From Deinococcus arboris (GTDB taxonomy: Bacteria > Deinococcota > Deinococci > Deinococcales > Deinococcaceae), in the NCBI RefSeq assembly GCF_009755355.1, contig NZ_WQLB01000022.1:12185-76184 (forward strand): a stretch of 64,000 bases of DNA, read 5' to 3'. Shown piece by piece: positions 25,564 to 34,276 of the stretch; positions within the stretch are counted from its first letter, which is position 1, and every line of letters begins with the position of its first letter. Under the pieces are notes generated by a model, which saw only the letters and a program-made list of their open reading frames with translations, made no database searches and was not told the origin of the DNA. The translations under genes and the position numbers were made by a program.

Positions 25564-25791
25564 TCAGCTGCGGCGTTCCGCGACCGGCTCGGCGGGGGTG
25601 ACCACCGGGGCGCCGGTCACCGGGTCCAGCTGACGCGAGGGCACATCGGTCACGGGGGTGACGGGCTGGTGGGTTTCACGCTTGAATTCCTTGATGCCCT
25701 GGCCCAGGCCCTTGCCCAGTTCGGGCAGCTTGCGGGCGCCAAACACCAGCGCAATCACAACAACAATCAGGATAATTTCGAGGGGTCCCAT
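25564..25791 (-). CDS. tatA: Sec-independent protein translocase TatA
   Basis: 75 aa. One N-terminal membrane helix (LEIILIVVVIALVFGA), the FGARKLPELGKGLGQGIKEFK amphipathic helix and an acidic/polar tail are the standard TatA layout. It oligomerises to form the Tat pore recruited by TatC. AAGGAG lies 8 nt before the ATG. It is the first gene of a two-gene operon with tatC. Confidence 0.94.
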   Translation of the reverse strand: MGPLEIILIVVVIALVFGARKLPELGKGLGQGIKEFKRETHQPVTPVTDVPSRQLDPVTGAPVVTPAEPVAERRS

Positions 25792-25989
25792 GTTCGTGTC
25801 TCCTTAAGAAGGCGGGGCCGCACTCTATGCGGCCGTCTCTCTGCCCTGAAGGTATGCGATTGGTGGGCCGGCAGATTGACCTCAGCTCACCTATCAAACC
25901 TTAATCGGCGTTGATCAAAGGACGGTGAACGCCCGCCACGCGCGCCCCGTCCGGCCTGAAGCGGGGGCTTTTGCAGCTGGTGGGACGGG

Positions 25990-26718
25990 TCAGATGCTCC
26001 AGCCACCGTCCACCAGCAGTTCCTGGCCGGTGATGTACGCCGCTTCCTTGGTGGCCAGAAACGCCACGGCCGCCGCCACCTCGTTGGCCTCGCCAAAGCG
26101 GCGGGCCGGAATGCGCGCCGCCAGCGCCTCGGCGTCGACTGGGTCGCGGTGCAGGGCGCGCAGGCGCTCGGTGGCGGTATAGCCGGGCGCCACCGTGTTA
26201 CAGGTCACGCCGTCGGCGGCGACCTCCAGGGCCAGGGTTTTCAGGTGGTTAGTGACTGCGGCGCGCATGGCGTTGCTGACCGGTAAGGTCAGGGCCGGGC
26301 GCCCCACCGTCAGGCTGGTGATGGCGATAATGCGGCCCCAGCGCCGGTCCCGCATCCCGGGCAGTACGGCGGTGGCCAGGCGCGCGGTGCTGAGAAAGGT
26401 GGTCTGGAAGCCCTGCGTCCAGGCGGCCTCGTCCACCTCGCTGGGCCGGGCGGGGGGCGGACCGCCCGCGTTGCTGACCAGAATGTCCACCGGGCCGGCG
26501 GCCTCCACGGCAGCCTGCACGCCCTCTAGCGTGCTCACATCCGCCACCACGCAGCGCGCACCCAGGGCGTCAGCGGCGCGGCGCAGCGCCTCCTCGCCGC
26601 GCGCCGCCAGCGTGACGTGGGCACCCAGCCGCGCCAGATCGTGGGCAGCGGCCAGCCCAATTCCTTTGCTGCCGCCCGTGACCAGGGCGCGTTTACCGTC
26701 CAGCCGAAAGAGGGTCAT
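25990..26718 (-). CDS. SDR family oxidoreductase
   Basis: 242 aa classical short-chain dehydrogenase. Cofactor motif TGGSKGIGLAAAHDL, the NAG motif as VSNAGGP, then an ITSLTVGRPALTLPVSNAMRA region. The usual Tyr-x-x-x-Lys catalytic pair reads S-N-A-M-R here, so the canonical Tyr and Lys appear to be missing, which is unusual and may mean an altered or lost activity. The AAGGTGG sequence before ATG 26718 supports this start over the 26862 reading. Substrate unknown. Confidence 0.87.
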   Translation of the reverse strand: MTLFRLDGKRALVTGGSKGIGLAAAHDLARLGAHVTLAARGEEALRRAADALGARCVVADVSTLEGVQAAVEAAGPVDILVSNAGGPPPARPSEVDEAAWTQGFQTTFLSTARLATAVLPGMRDRRWGRIIAITSLTVGRPALTLPVSNAMRAAVTNHLKTLALEVAADGVTCNTVAPGYTATERLRALHRDPVDAEALAARIPARRFGEANEVAAAVAFLATKEAAYITGQELLVDGGWSI

Positions 26719-26891
26719 AGCGGCCACCTTATCTGGATTCTGGCTGTGCCGTTCACCCTTCGTGCCCAGAAGCAAGGGGAGCACGCCGCAGCCGTCAGCC
26801 CACTTCAACTGATGGGCAGAGATGAACCAACTGGCGTCTAGATGCACCCACAGCCCGCGCACGCCTCCGTCACCTGCTCTAGCCTGCGGGC

Positions 26892-27548
26892 ATGAACGTT
26901 CTGATCGTGGTGGCCACCGCTGGTGAGGCCGAGCGGCTGCGCGACCTGGAAGCTGGACCCAGTGCGCGGGTGGTGGTCAGCGGCGTGGGGCCCGTGGCGG
27001 CGGCGCTCGCCACTGCGCGCGCCCTGGCCCAGGCGCCCGCCGACCTGGTGGTCAGTGCCGGCATTGGCGGGGCCTACCCTGGCTCGCGCCTGGTACCGGG
27101 CGACCTGGCGGTGGCCAGCGTCATTGTGCAGGCCGACCTGGGGGCCTGGGATGGAGAAGCCTTTTTGCCCCTGGAGACCCTGGGGCTGTCGGTGCAGCCA
27201 GACCGCACCCAGGGCGCAGTCTTTCCAGTCTGGCCCGGCGCGGCGGAGGCGGCGCGCGTGGCCGGCGCTGCCTGTGGGCCGGCCCTGACGCTGTGCAGCG
27301 TAACCGGCTCGCACGAAGGGGCGCAGGCACTGGCAGAGCGCTGGCCCGGTGCCCTGACCGAAGGCATGGAGGGCGCCGGCGTGGCCCACGCGGCGCTGCT
27401 GGCGGGTGTGCCGGCATTGGAGGTGCGCGGCGTCAGTAATCCGGTGGGACCACGGGACCGGGCCGCGTGGCGTCTGCCTGAGGCGCTGGCCGCCACCCGG
27501 CGTGGCCTGGAGGCGGTGCTGAGCGTGGCCCAGCGGTGGCCTGACTGA
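26892..27548 (+). CDS. mqnB: futalosine hydrolase
   Basis: 218 aa of the nucleoside phosphorylase/MTAN fold. MqnB cleaves futalosine in the futalosine route to menaquinone, the route used by Deinococcus and Thermus. Recognisable segments are VVVSGVGPVAAALATARAL, DLVVSAGIGGAYPGSRLVPGDLAVAS and the C-terminal EGMEGAGVAHAALLAGVPALEVRGVSN that holds the catalytic Asp/Glu region. TAGCCT lies 6 nt before the ATG. Other mqn genes are not in the window. Confidence 0.88.
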   Translation: MNVLIVVATAGEAERLRDLEAGPSARVVVSGVGPVAAALATARALAQAPADLVVSAGIGGAYPGSRLVPGDLAVASVIVQADLGAWDGEAFLPLETLGLSVQPDRTQGAVFPVWPGAAEAARVAGAACGPALTLCSVTGSHEGAQALAERWPGALTEGMEGAGVAHAALLAGVPALEVRGVSNPVGPRDRAAWRLPEALAATRRGLEAVLSVAQRWPD

Positions 27549-27764
27549 ACCAGGGCCAGACAACCTGATGGATATCGGCGCAACAGCCTAAGCCGCCTCG
27601 GGTAACAGCACGCCAGAGCGCTGGGACAAGGGGCCGTGTCAGATGAGCGGCCCGCTCTGGTCTGCCAACTAATCCTGTGGTGGCTTGGGGCCCATCAAAA
27701 AGGCGCAAGACAGCTCTGACAGCGCGGCCTCTTCTCCCAAAAGCACCCCCAATACCCCTAGTTT

Positions 27765-27798
27765 AGTTGACAAAATAACTCAACTTATCTGCTATTCT
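27765..27798 (+). promoter_or_regulatory. promoter/operator region of the substrate-binding protein gene
   Basis: AGTTGA-N9-TCAACT is a perfect 6-bp inverted repeat (27765-27785) that overlaps TTGACA (27767-27772). A TGCTATTCT extended -10 ends at 27798, 7 nt before the ATG. The spacer from TTGACA to TATTCT is 20 bp, longer than ideal. The segment is AT-rich relative to its surroundings. A repressor site over the promoter is a reasonable reading. Confidence 0.5.
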
Positions 27799-27805
27799 AA
27801 GCCTC

Positions 27806-28777
27806 ATGAAGCGTGCGTTTCTCTCCCTACTGACCCTGAGTCTGGTCGCTGGCGCTGGCGCGCAGCAGGCCAAAGAATTGCGTCTGGGCGTGTTCCCCAA
27901 TGTCACCCACGCCGCCGGCCTGGTGGGCGTGCAGCGCGGCCTCTTCCAGAAGGAACTGGGGGGCGTCAAGCTGGTCGTCAAGGAATTTGCCAACGGCTCG
28001 CAGATCAATGAGGCCTTTGCAGCGGGCGCCATTGACGCCGCCTATGTCGGACCCGGCCCGGCCATGAACGCCTTTATGCGCGGTGTGCCCATTCAGGTCT
28101 ACGCCGGCGCCGCCAATGCGGGCGCGGTGCTGGTGGCGCGCAAGGACAGTGGCGTGCGCAACGTCAAGGGCCTGGCGGGCAAAAAGGTCGCCGTGCCCAC
28201 ACGCGGCTCCACGCAGGACATCAGCCTGCGCCACCTGCTGCACGAAAACGGCCTAAAGGCCAGCGATGAGGGCGGCACGGTCACCATCGTGCCCATTGAC
28301 CCGGCCAACATGCCCGCCGCCTTTGCGGCCAAACAGGTCGACGCCGCGCTGGTGCAGGAGCCCTGGGGCGCCGTCATGGAAACGCAGGGCGCCCGCCTGA
28401 TTGCCAACGAAAAGGCCATCTGGGAAGGGGGCAACTACACCACCACCGTATTGGTCGTGAACACCAAGTACGCCGCCGCCAACCCCGACACCCTGACCGA
28501 CCTGCTGCGCGGGCACCTGAACGCCATCAAGTTCATTGGCAGCAGCAACGCGGGGGCGCAGAAGGCCATCGCCGAACAGATCAATACCTTTACCGGCAAG
28601 CGGCCGGGCAGCGCCGAGCTGTTCAAGGCGCTGGCCCGCACCCGCGTCACCTGGGACATTAACCTCAAGACGCTGGCGGAGTACGCTGAACTGAACAAGG
28701 AAGCCGGCTTTGCGCGGGACGTGCCGGACCTGAGCAAATTCGTGAACCTGAACATTATTCGCGGCCTGGCAAAATAA
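27806..28777 (+). CDS. ABC transporter substrate-binding protein, sulfonate/NMT1 type
   Basis: 323 aa. A signal peptide ([18 protein letters not shown]) ends in AQQ. The mature part is an NMT1/SsuA-like periplasmic-binding fold: [67 protein letters not shown]. Such proteins bind alkanesulfonates, taurine, nitrate or thiamine precursors. No permease or ATPase gene is next to it, so it is an orphan here. A palindrome and promoter precede it and a hairpin follows it, consistent with a single-gene regulated unit. Confidence 0.9.
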   Translation: MKRAFLSLLTLSLVAGAGAQQAKELRLGVFPNVTHAAGLVGVQRGLFQKELGGVKLVVKEFANGSQINEAFAAGAIDAAYVGPGPAMNAFMRGVPIQVYAGAANAGAVLVARKDSGVRNVKGLAGKKVAVPTRGSTQDISLRHLLHENGLKASDEGGTVTIVPIDPANMPAAFAAKQVDAALVQEPWGAVMETQGARLIANEKAIWEGGNYTTTVLVVNTKYAAANPDTLTDLLRGHLNAIKFIGSSNAGAQKAIAEQINTFTGKRPGSAELFKALARTRVTWDINLKTLAEYAELNKEAGFARDVPDLSKFVNLNIIRGLAK

Positions 28778-28807
28778 GCGCCGGGCGCAGCGTGAAGAGC
28801 GCCGTTC

Positions 28808-28833
28808 AAGGAGTCTCTGCGGAGGCTCCTTTG
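28808..28833 (+). terminator. intrinsic terminator
   Basis: AAGGAGTCTC-TGCG-GAGGCTCCTT followed by TGTTGT, 30 nt after the substrate-binding protein stop. Confidence 0.75.
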
Positions 28834-28860
28834 TTGTCATGGCGGCGGGGTTATCTCTGG

Positions 28861-29014
28861 GAAGAACTCCGATTGAATTGAGCAGGATGCTCGATGAAAT
28901 CCGAGCGAACTTGGAAAGTTGCGCATCAGAGCGAGCAGGAATAGATGCGGATTCCGCTGAATTACAGCACACCCGGACAGGCACCGTCTACGCTTCCATA
29001 TCGCGAAATCCGTA
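28861..29014 (+). repeat. dispersed element copy A (inner block inverted relative to copy B)
   Basis: The left arm (ACTCCGATTGAATTGAGC..., through AAATCCGAGCGA) matches copies at 52730 and, reversed, at about 57934-57868. The inner 71-bp block from ATGCGG at 28945 to TAT at 29015 has ends ATGCGGATT / AATCCGTAT and is the reverse complement of the corresponding block of copy B, while the flanking GAATAG matches B's GAACAG in the same orientation. The 380-bp gap 28778-29157 holds nothing else recognised apart from the terminator. Confidence 0.7.
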
Positions 29015-29157
29015 TGAGACGGCACATGCTCCGCATGACCTGAGCGGGCTGGCACCGCGGCGAAAGTGGCAACAGCGCAGGGACCGAGAAGGGCGCCTTC
29101 TCCTCTGGTTCACCGCGCCGCGCCCTCCCCTTTCCCGCTGCCCGCTACACTGAAGGG

Positions 29158-29895
29158 ATGACGGGGCCTAAGAAGGGTTCACGGGGCCGAGCCCCGAAAC
29201 GCAACACCGCACAGGGGCGCGGCGGCGCCACACGCGACAGCAGCCGGCCGGCGCGGGAACGCAGCGCAGCAGCGGGCAGCGACCGGAGCGAGCAGCGACC
29301 AGACCGCCCCCAGACCGCGCGCAGCGGCGCAGCGGGCAAAAGCAGCGGAACCACAGCGGGTGGAAGTGGCCGCGCGGGCCAGACTCGCGGCGGACCGCGC
29401 CGGACTGGGCCTGGCCAGAACCGGGGCACGCCGGGCGAAGGCGGTGGTTCGGGGCGCACCGGCCAGCAGGGCCGCGCCGGTCAGATTCAGCGCCGCAAGC
29501 CGCTGCCCGAACTCAAGCGGGTGCAGCTGGACGCCCCCGCCCCTGACCGCGTGTTTAAGGACCGCGACGGCGAGGGCCTGACCTTTCCCGACAGCAACCT
29601 CAAGCGGGTGGCCGCCCAGATTCTGACCGAAAAGCGCAAGGCGTGGCGCTACCGGCCCTTTTCGTTTCCGCTGTTTACCGACAAGGGCAACGAGCAGGCC
29701 TTTCACTTTGACTTCTATGTCTATGACGCCGAGGACAGCGTCATTCGCCTGATTCTGGTGGTGCCTTTCGAGTCGCGTGAAGTCTGGGACCGCGTGGGCC
29801 GGTTCAAGCGCCAGTACCCCATGTATCCCTACGAGCTCTGGACGCCAGAAAAACTGGCGCGCCTGAGTGGCCCGCGCGGCCGACTGGAGTTTTAA
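29158..29895 (+). CDS. hypothetical protein with Arg/Gly-rich disordered N-terminus
   Basis: 245 aa. Residues 1 to about 115 are almost entirely Gly, Arg, Ser, Ala and Pro ([15 protein letters not shown] and similar) and are surely disordered, like RNA-binding RGG tails. Residues 116-245 are a compact domain: [63 protein letters not shown]. The FDFYVYD...LILVVP core recalls restriction-nuclease-like folds, but the usual E-x-K is absent, so no activity is assigned. It may be a Deinococcus-specific family. Confidence 0.75.
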   Translation: MTGPKKGSRGRAPKRNTAQGRGGATRDSSRPARERSAAAGSDRSEQRPDRPQTARSGAAGKSSGTTAGGSGRAGQTRGGPRRTGPGQNRGTPGEGGGSGRTGQQGRAGQIQRRKPLPELKRVQLDAPAPDRVFKDRDGEGLTFPDSNLKRVAAQILTEKRKAWRYRPFSFPLFTDKGNEQAFHFDFYVYDAEDSVIRLILVVPFESREVWDRVGRFKRQYPMYPYELWTPEKLARLSGPRGRLEF

Positions 29896-29976
29896 GCCGG
29901 GACGTGCAGGCCGGCCTCGATGTCTCCGGGGGCAGAGCTATACCGGCCTTCCCCCTTCCGGCCTATGCTGGCGGGC

Positions 29977-30393
29977 ATGAATGCCAAAGGGGACTTAATC
30001 GCGCGGGCCATCACCCTGGGCCTGGGCACGCCTGTATTCGAGGTCACGCCGCAGGGGCCGCCCCACGAACCGCTGTTCCGGGTCACGGTGCGCGTGGGCG
30101 GGGAAGTGCTGGGCCAGGGCGGCGAAGGCCGCAGCAAACGCGACGCCGAGCGGATGGCCGCCGAATCGGCCTTGAAGGCGCTGGATGACCCGGCGCCGAC
30201 CAGGGCCGACGACCCTCAGCCGCAGGTCACGGGGCGCTGGCCCATCTACAGCGTGGTGCTGGAGGCCGCGCTGGAAACGGCTGCCGAATTTGCCGACGAC
30301 GACGCCACCCTGGACGACGTGCGCGCCCAGGCCGCGCGGCTGTACCGGGACCTCCTGACCGAGTTGGGGCACGGTCCCGAGGCAGAGGAATGA
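29977..30393 (+). CDS. double-stranded-RNA-binding-motif protein
   Basis: 138 aa. Residues 1-65 fit a ds[23 protein letters not shown], a strand [17 protein letters not shown], then [17 protein letters not shown], the basic N-terminus of helix 2. No RNase III catalytic domain is present. Residues 80-138 form a second small helical region of unknown kind. TATGCT lies 7 nt before the ATG, which decides for 29977 over 29920. The stop overlaps the ATG of the HAD gene. Confidence 0.85.
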   Translation: MNAKGDLIARAITLGLGTPVFEVTPQGPPHEPLFRVTVRVGGEVLGQGGEGRSKRDAERMAAESALKALDDPAPTRADDPQPQVTGRWPIYSVVLEAALETAAEFADDDATLDDVRAQAARLYRDLLTELGHGPEAEE

Positions 30394-31055
30394 GCGCCTG
30401 GCCCTGGCGCCCGGACGGCGTGCTGTTCGACATGGACGGCGTGCTCACCCTGAACAACCACTTTCACCGTCAGGCGTGGCAGGAGGTGGCCGCCGAGGTG
30501 CTGGGCCTGCACCTGACCGAGCAGGACCTGGACACCAAGGTGGACGGCGGGCGTAACCCCGAAATCATGGAGCGCTTGACCGGCACCCCGCCCGAGGAAG
30601 CCCTGGCGCGGCGCTTTCATGACGTCAAGGAGGGCCGCTACCGCGCCCTGGCCGCCGGCGCCCTGCGCGAGGTGGTGGGTCTGAGCCGCTATCTGGACGC
30701 CCTGGACGTGCGGGGCATTCCCTTTGCCCTGGTCACCAGTGCCGACGCCGTGAACGTGGCGTTTGGGATGGAGGCGCTGGGCTTTGGTCACCGCTTCCGC
30801 ACCCGCGTGCTGGGCGAAGACGTGTCGCGCGGCAAGCCTCACCCCGAACCGTTTCTGCTGGGGGCCGCGCGCCTGGGCCTGAGCCCTGAGCGCTGCCTGG
30901 CCCACGAGGACGCCGTCAATGGCGTTCGCAGCGCGGCTGGGGCCGGGTGCCGCGTGGTGGCCCTGACCACCACCGCCCCCGCTGAGGCCCTGCTGGCGGC
31001 AGGCGCCGAACGCACCGCCCCCGATTTCAGTGACTGGGCCCAGTGGTTGACCTAG
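30390..31055 (+). CDS. HAD superfamily phosphatase, beta-phosphoglucomutase-like
   Basis: 221 aa. Motif [16 protein letters not shown] carries both Asp residues, motif II is VTSAD, motif III Lys is in [18 protein letters not shown], and motif IV is [15 protein letters not shown]. The cap domain lies between about residues 16 and 85. Members act on sugar phosphates or as phosphoglycolate phosphatases; the substrate cannot be told. It is translationally coupled to the dsRBD gene. Confidence 0.92.
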   Translation: MSAWPWRPDGVLFDMDGVLTLNNHFHRQAWQEVAAEVLGLHLTEQDLDTKVDGGRNPEIMERLTGTPPEEALARRFHDVKEGRYRALAAGALREVVGLSRYLDALDVRGIPFALVTSADAVNVAFGMEALGFGHRFRTRVLGEDVSRGKPHPEPFLLGAARLGLSPERCLAHEDAVNGVRSAAGAGCRVVALTTTAPAEALLAAGAERTAPDFSDWAQWLT

Positions 31056-31104
31056 CGGCGGCTGAGTTAGTGGTGGTCGGCTTAGCGGCAGCAGGCCTGG
31101 CCCC

Positions 31105-31446
31105 ATGAAAGGCGCCGAGGCTGAAGCCCGCGCCGCCGCGCATCTGGGGGCTCTGGGCCGCACGGTGCTGGCCCGGAACTACCGTGTCCGGGGCGGCGAA
31201 ATTGATCTGGTGACGCAGGAGCAGAGCGGCGCCCTGGTCTTCACCGAGGTGCGTCACCGCGCCCGCGCCACCCACGGTGGGGCGGCCGAGAGCGTCACCC
31301 CCCGCAAGCTGGCCCTGATGCACCGCGCCGCCCAGACCTACCTGCTGCGCGAGTGTGGCCGTGACGACCTGCCCTGCCGCCTGGAGGTCCTGACCATTGA
31401 CGGGCCGGTCCACACCGGGGCGCTGGCCCTGTGGCCTGTGGAATAA
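31105..31446 (+). CDS. YraN family (UPF0102) nuclease-like protein
   Basis: 113 aa. [51 protein letters not shown] has the restriction-endonuclease-like E...GGEIDL...FTEVR core of YraN, in which E-V-R takes the place of the usual E-V-K. The family is thought to act on branched DNA but no function is established. It follows the HAD gene by 49 bp in the same direction. Confidence 0.9.
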   Translation: MKGAEAEARAAAHLGALGRTVLARNYRVRGGEIDLVTQEQSGALVFTEVRHRARATHGGAAESVTPRKLALMHRAAQTYLLRECGRDDLPCRLEVLTIDGPVHTGALALWPVE

Positions 31447-31536
31447 AGCTGCCGCTGCCTGGAAGAGGGAGGCCCTCACTCCCAACAAGGAAGCGACCCG
31501 GTTTGACCCAGGCCGCCTCTCTGCTCACCCATCCTT

Positions 31537-32670
31537 TTACTGACGGTCTTGCAGCTTCACGTAGTGCGCGTCTTTCTCGCCGGTGTACACGGCGTCAGGG
31601 CGCAGCAGGCGGTTGTCGCGAGTGTACTCAATGACGCTGGCACACCAGCCGCTGATGCGGGCCAGGGCGAAGATGGGCGTGAAGAACTCCTTCTTGATGC
31701 CCAGATCGCTGTAGACCGTGCCGCTGTAAAAGTCCACGTTGGGGTAGATGCCCTTGGACCCGATACGGTCCACGACGACCTTCTCGATGGTTTCCAGAAT
31801 CTGGTAGTAGTTGCTCTTGCCCTCTTTGTTGGCCACCACTTCGGCGTAGTCACGCAGCACGCGCGAGCGGGGGTCAAAGTACTTATAGACGCGGTGCCCC
31901 ACGCCCATGATTTTTTCCTTGTTATCCAGCTTCTTGGTGATGTAGGCCTCGGCCTGCTCGGGGGTGCCGACCTCGTCGAGCATGTCCATCACGGCCTCGT
32001 TGGCGCCGCCGTGCAGCGGTCCCTTCAGGGCACCAATCGCGCTCGTCATGCACGAGTACATATCCGAGAGGGTGGACGCCGTGGCAATCGCCGTGAAGGT
32101 GCTGGCGTTCATGCCGTGGTCCACATGCAGCACCAGGGCAATGTCAAACAGGCGAGCCTGTTCGGCGGTCGGCTCCTTGCCGCTCAGCATGTACAGGTAG
32201 TTGCCGGCGTGGGTCAGGTCCATGCGCGGCGCCACGATGTCCTGGCCGTCCTGGGCGCGGTTAATGGCCGCGATGATGGTCGCAAACTGCGCGATCAGGC
32301 GCGTGGCGATGGCGCGGCGGCCTTCTGCGGTGGTGTCCTCGGCCTGGGGGTCCAGCAGGCCCAGGTACGACACGGCCGTGCGCAGCGCCTGCATGGGGTG
32401 AACGCCCCTGGGCATCGCCTGAATCACGGCGGCCAGCGCTTCGGGGATGGCGCGGTTGGCTTTCAGGTCGGCGTCAAAGGCGGCCAGTTCGGCGGCTGTG
32501 GGTAGCTGGCCATTAAGCAGGGCCAGCGACAGTTCTTCAAAGGTGCTGTTCTCGGCCCACTCCTGAATGGGAATCCCCAGGTGGGTCAGAATCCCTTCGG
32601 TGCCGTTGATGAACGTGAGTTTGCTTTCCGTAAAGAGGACGCCCTCAAGCCCTTTGGCGATATTCGTCAT
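31537..32670 (-). CDS. gltA: citrate synthase
   Basis: 377 aa from MTNIAKGLEGVLFTESKLTFING, in the short (about 375-aa) citrate/2-methylcitrate synthase class. It condenses acetyl-CoA and oxaloacetate at entry to the TCA cycle. Active-site segments are present: LHVDHGMNASTF, GALKGPLHGGANEAVM, KIMGVGHRVYKYFDPR, and the FTPIFALARISGWCASVIEY end. TATGCT lies 9 nt before the ATG, so the mRNA is probably leaderless. The region upstream to 32790 is not part of the protein. It is divergent from tsaB. Confidence 0.95.
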   Translation of the reverse strand: MTNIAKGLEGVLFTESKLTFINGTEGILTHLGIPIQEWAENSTFEELSLALLNGQLPTAAELAAFDADLKANRAIPEALAAVIQAMPRGVHPMQALRTAVSYLGLLDPQAEDTTAEGRRAIATRLIAQFATIIAAINRAQDGQDIVAPRMDLTHAGNYLYMLSGKEPTAEQARLFDIALVLHVDHGMNASTFTAIATASTLSDMYSCMTSAIGALKGPLHGGANEAVMDMLDEVGTPEQAEAYITKKLDNKEKIMGVGHRVYKYFDPRSRVLRDYAEVVANKEGKSNYYQILETIEKVVVDRIGSKGIYPNVDFYSGTVYSDLGIKKEFFTPIFALARISGWCASVIEYTRDNRLLRPDAVYTGEKDAHYVKLQDRQ

Positions 32671-32777
32671 GATGAGCCGAGCATAGCACCGGACCGCTTT
32701 CGTTCTGCCCCCGCTGCACGTTCCCGCAGGGGTGACAGGGCGCGCCTGCTGGGGCCGCCCGCTTACAATGCCCGGCG

Positions 32778-33335
32778 ATGACCGACGCACCCTCCACCGT
32801 CACTCTGGCGCTAGATACGGCCACGCCCTGGCTGACCCTGGCCCTCAGCTGGGCTGGCGGCGAGGTCAGCGTCTCGCGCGAGGTGGGCCGCGCCCACGCC
32901 GAGCTGCTGCCCGCAGCTACCCGCGCCCTCTTTGAAGAGGTGGGGCGGCCCTTTACAGCCGACCTGATCGTGGTGGGCACTGGGCCTGGGTCGTACACCG
33001 GCGTGCGCGTGGGAGCCAGCTACGCGCTGGGGCTGGGGCGCGTCTGGGGGGCGCCGGTGCTGGGGGTCAGCACGCTTGAGGCCCTGGTGCGCGGCGAGGG
33101 CCGGCAGGGGGTGTCGCTGGACGCCCGCAAGGGCAACGTGTACGGGGCCGTCTATGAGGTGAGGGGCGGCGTGGTGCAGGGGCGCCTGCACCCGCCAGCC
33201 CGGCTGCCCCTGACCGAATTTGAAGCGCTGCTGGGCGGCGCCCCCCACCACCATGACCCGGCGCCGGACGGCGTGGCGCTGCTGCGGGCCGGGCTGGCCC
33301 ACGGTCAGCGCGACTGGGCCCTGGCGTACCTGTAG
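32778..33335 (+). CDS. tsaB: tRNA t6A biosynthesis protein TsaB
   Basis: 185 aa, shorter than E. coli TsaB (231 aa). TsaB is the inactive Kae1-like scaffold that pairs with TsaD for t6A transfer. The ASKHA N-lobe is plain: LALDTATPWLTLAL, RAHAELLPAATRALFEEVG, DLIVVGTGPGSYTGVRVGASYALGLG. The second lobe is reduced (VSLDARKGNVYGAVYEV...). TACAAT lies 8 nt before the ATG. tsaC is at 3056; tsaD and tsaE are not in the window. Confidence 0.92.
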   Translation: MTDAPSTVTLALDTATPWLTLALSWAGGEVSVSREVGRAHAELLPAATRALFEEVGRPFTADLIVVGTGPGSYTGVRVGASYALGLGRVWGAPVLGVSTLEALVRGEGRQGVSLDARKGNVYGAVYEVRGGVVQGRLHPPARLPLTEFEALLGGAPHHHDPAPDGVALLRAGLAHGQRDWALAYL

Positions 33336-33504
33336 GGCGCCGGCCCGGTCGGCTCAGCCCTCTTCACTGCTGAGCCGTACAGGCGGGCCACAGTTCACCA
33401 TGACCCAACAGGACTCACCCCCTCACGCCATCTTTTAAGGATTGCCCCGGACGGGTGGGCGTAGGCCTCACCCCAACCCGCGCCTGGGGGCGCACACTGC
33501 GGGC

Positions 33505-34125
33505 ATGCTGGACAACATCCTGAACACAGTCAAGCGTGGAGCCGAGCGGGTGCAGCGCCGGGGCGAGGAGGTGGCGCACACCGCGCGCCTGCGCATGGAG
33601 GTCTTTCAGCTGGGCCGCGAACTGGACGCGCTGTATGGCCGCCTGGGCCGCTCCTATCATTCCGGGGCCGACCGCGAGGTGCTGGGCGGCATTCAGGACG
33701 ACATCCGCCGCGTCGAGGACGAGATTCGCGCCCGCGAACACCTGATGACCGAGCTGGGCAGTGACCCAGAAATGCCCCAGCCGTCCTCTGACCCCATGAG
33801 CCTTGCCAAAGCGCCCCTCCCCACCGGAGGCACTGAGCCCAACGTGCCGGCCGCTGTTCCCCGCCCTCACCCCCAGGAGGCCACGATGTCCGACGCTGAC
33901 CGCAACCCCTACCAGACCCCCGCCGACCGCACCCCAGAGGAGCGTCCTGCGGGCGTGCCCACCAGCCCTGACCCCACCATGCAGCACAGCGATGACCGCC
34001 TGGTGCCCGGCGAACACCGCGCGGGCGTGGCCCTGGAAGCCGAGCGCGACAAGCAGTTCCGTCACGACAACACCATCGAGGAAGGCAAGGCTGCCAGCCG
34101 CAACCCCGACCCCTTAGATAAATAG
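33505..34125 (+). CDS. hypothetical coiled-coil protein with an internal start site
   Basis: 206 aa. Residues 1-90 are charged and helical (LDNILNTVKRGAERVQRRGEE, then DDIRRVEDEIRAREHLMTELG) and should form a coiled coil. A Pro-rich linker follows, then a polar disordered 79-residue tail. At 33886 an in-frame ATG is preceded by AGGAGG with 5-nt spacing, the best ribosome site in this neighbourhood, so the tail may also be made as its own protein. The start at 33505 is preferred to 33442 because homology-like text begins there. Function unknown. Confidence 0.65.
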   Translation: MLDNILNTVKRGAERVQRRGEEVAHTARLRMEVFQLGRELDALYGRLGRSYHSGADREVLGGIQDDIRRVEDEIRAREHLMTELGSDPEMPQPSSDPMSLAKAPLPTGGTEPNVPAAVPRPHPQEATMSDADRNPYQTPADRTPEERPAGVPTSPDPTMQHSDDRLVPGEHRAGVALEAERDKQFRHDNTIEEGKAASRNPDPLDK

Positions 34126-34137
34126 ACATAATCCGGC

Positions 34138-34180
34138 AAAGGCGCTGGGGCATTCTGCTCGCTCCCAGCGCCTTTCTCTT
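34138..34180 (+). terminator. intrinsic terminator
   Basis: AAAGGCGCTGGG / CCCAGCGCCTTT, a 12-bp perfect stem with a 14-nt loop followed by CTCTTT, just after the stop at 34125. Confidence 0.85.
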
Positions 34181-34276
34181 TGGATTAGGAAGCTGCATCT
34201 GTCCCTATTGTCAGATCAAAGCAGTCCAGCCGGAGCCAGCGGCCCTATTCACACTCGGGCCGCTTTGCTGCTAGCT

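Noticed and set aside
27549..27764. Possible small RNA such as SRP RNA after mqnB
   Set aside because: The conserved SRP core sequences were not found.
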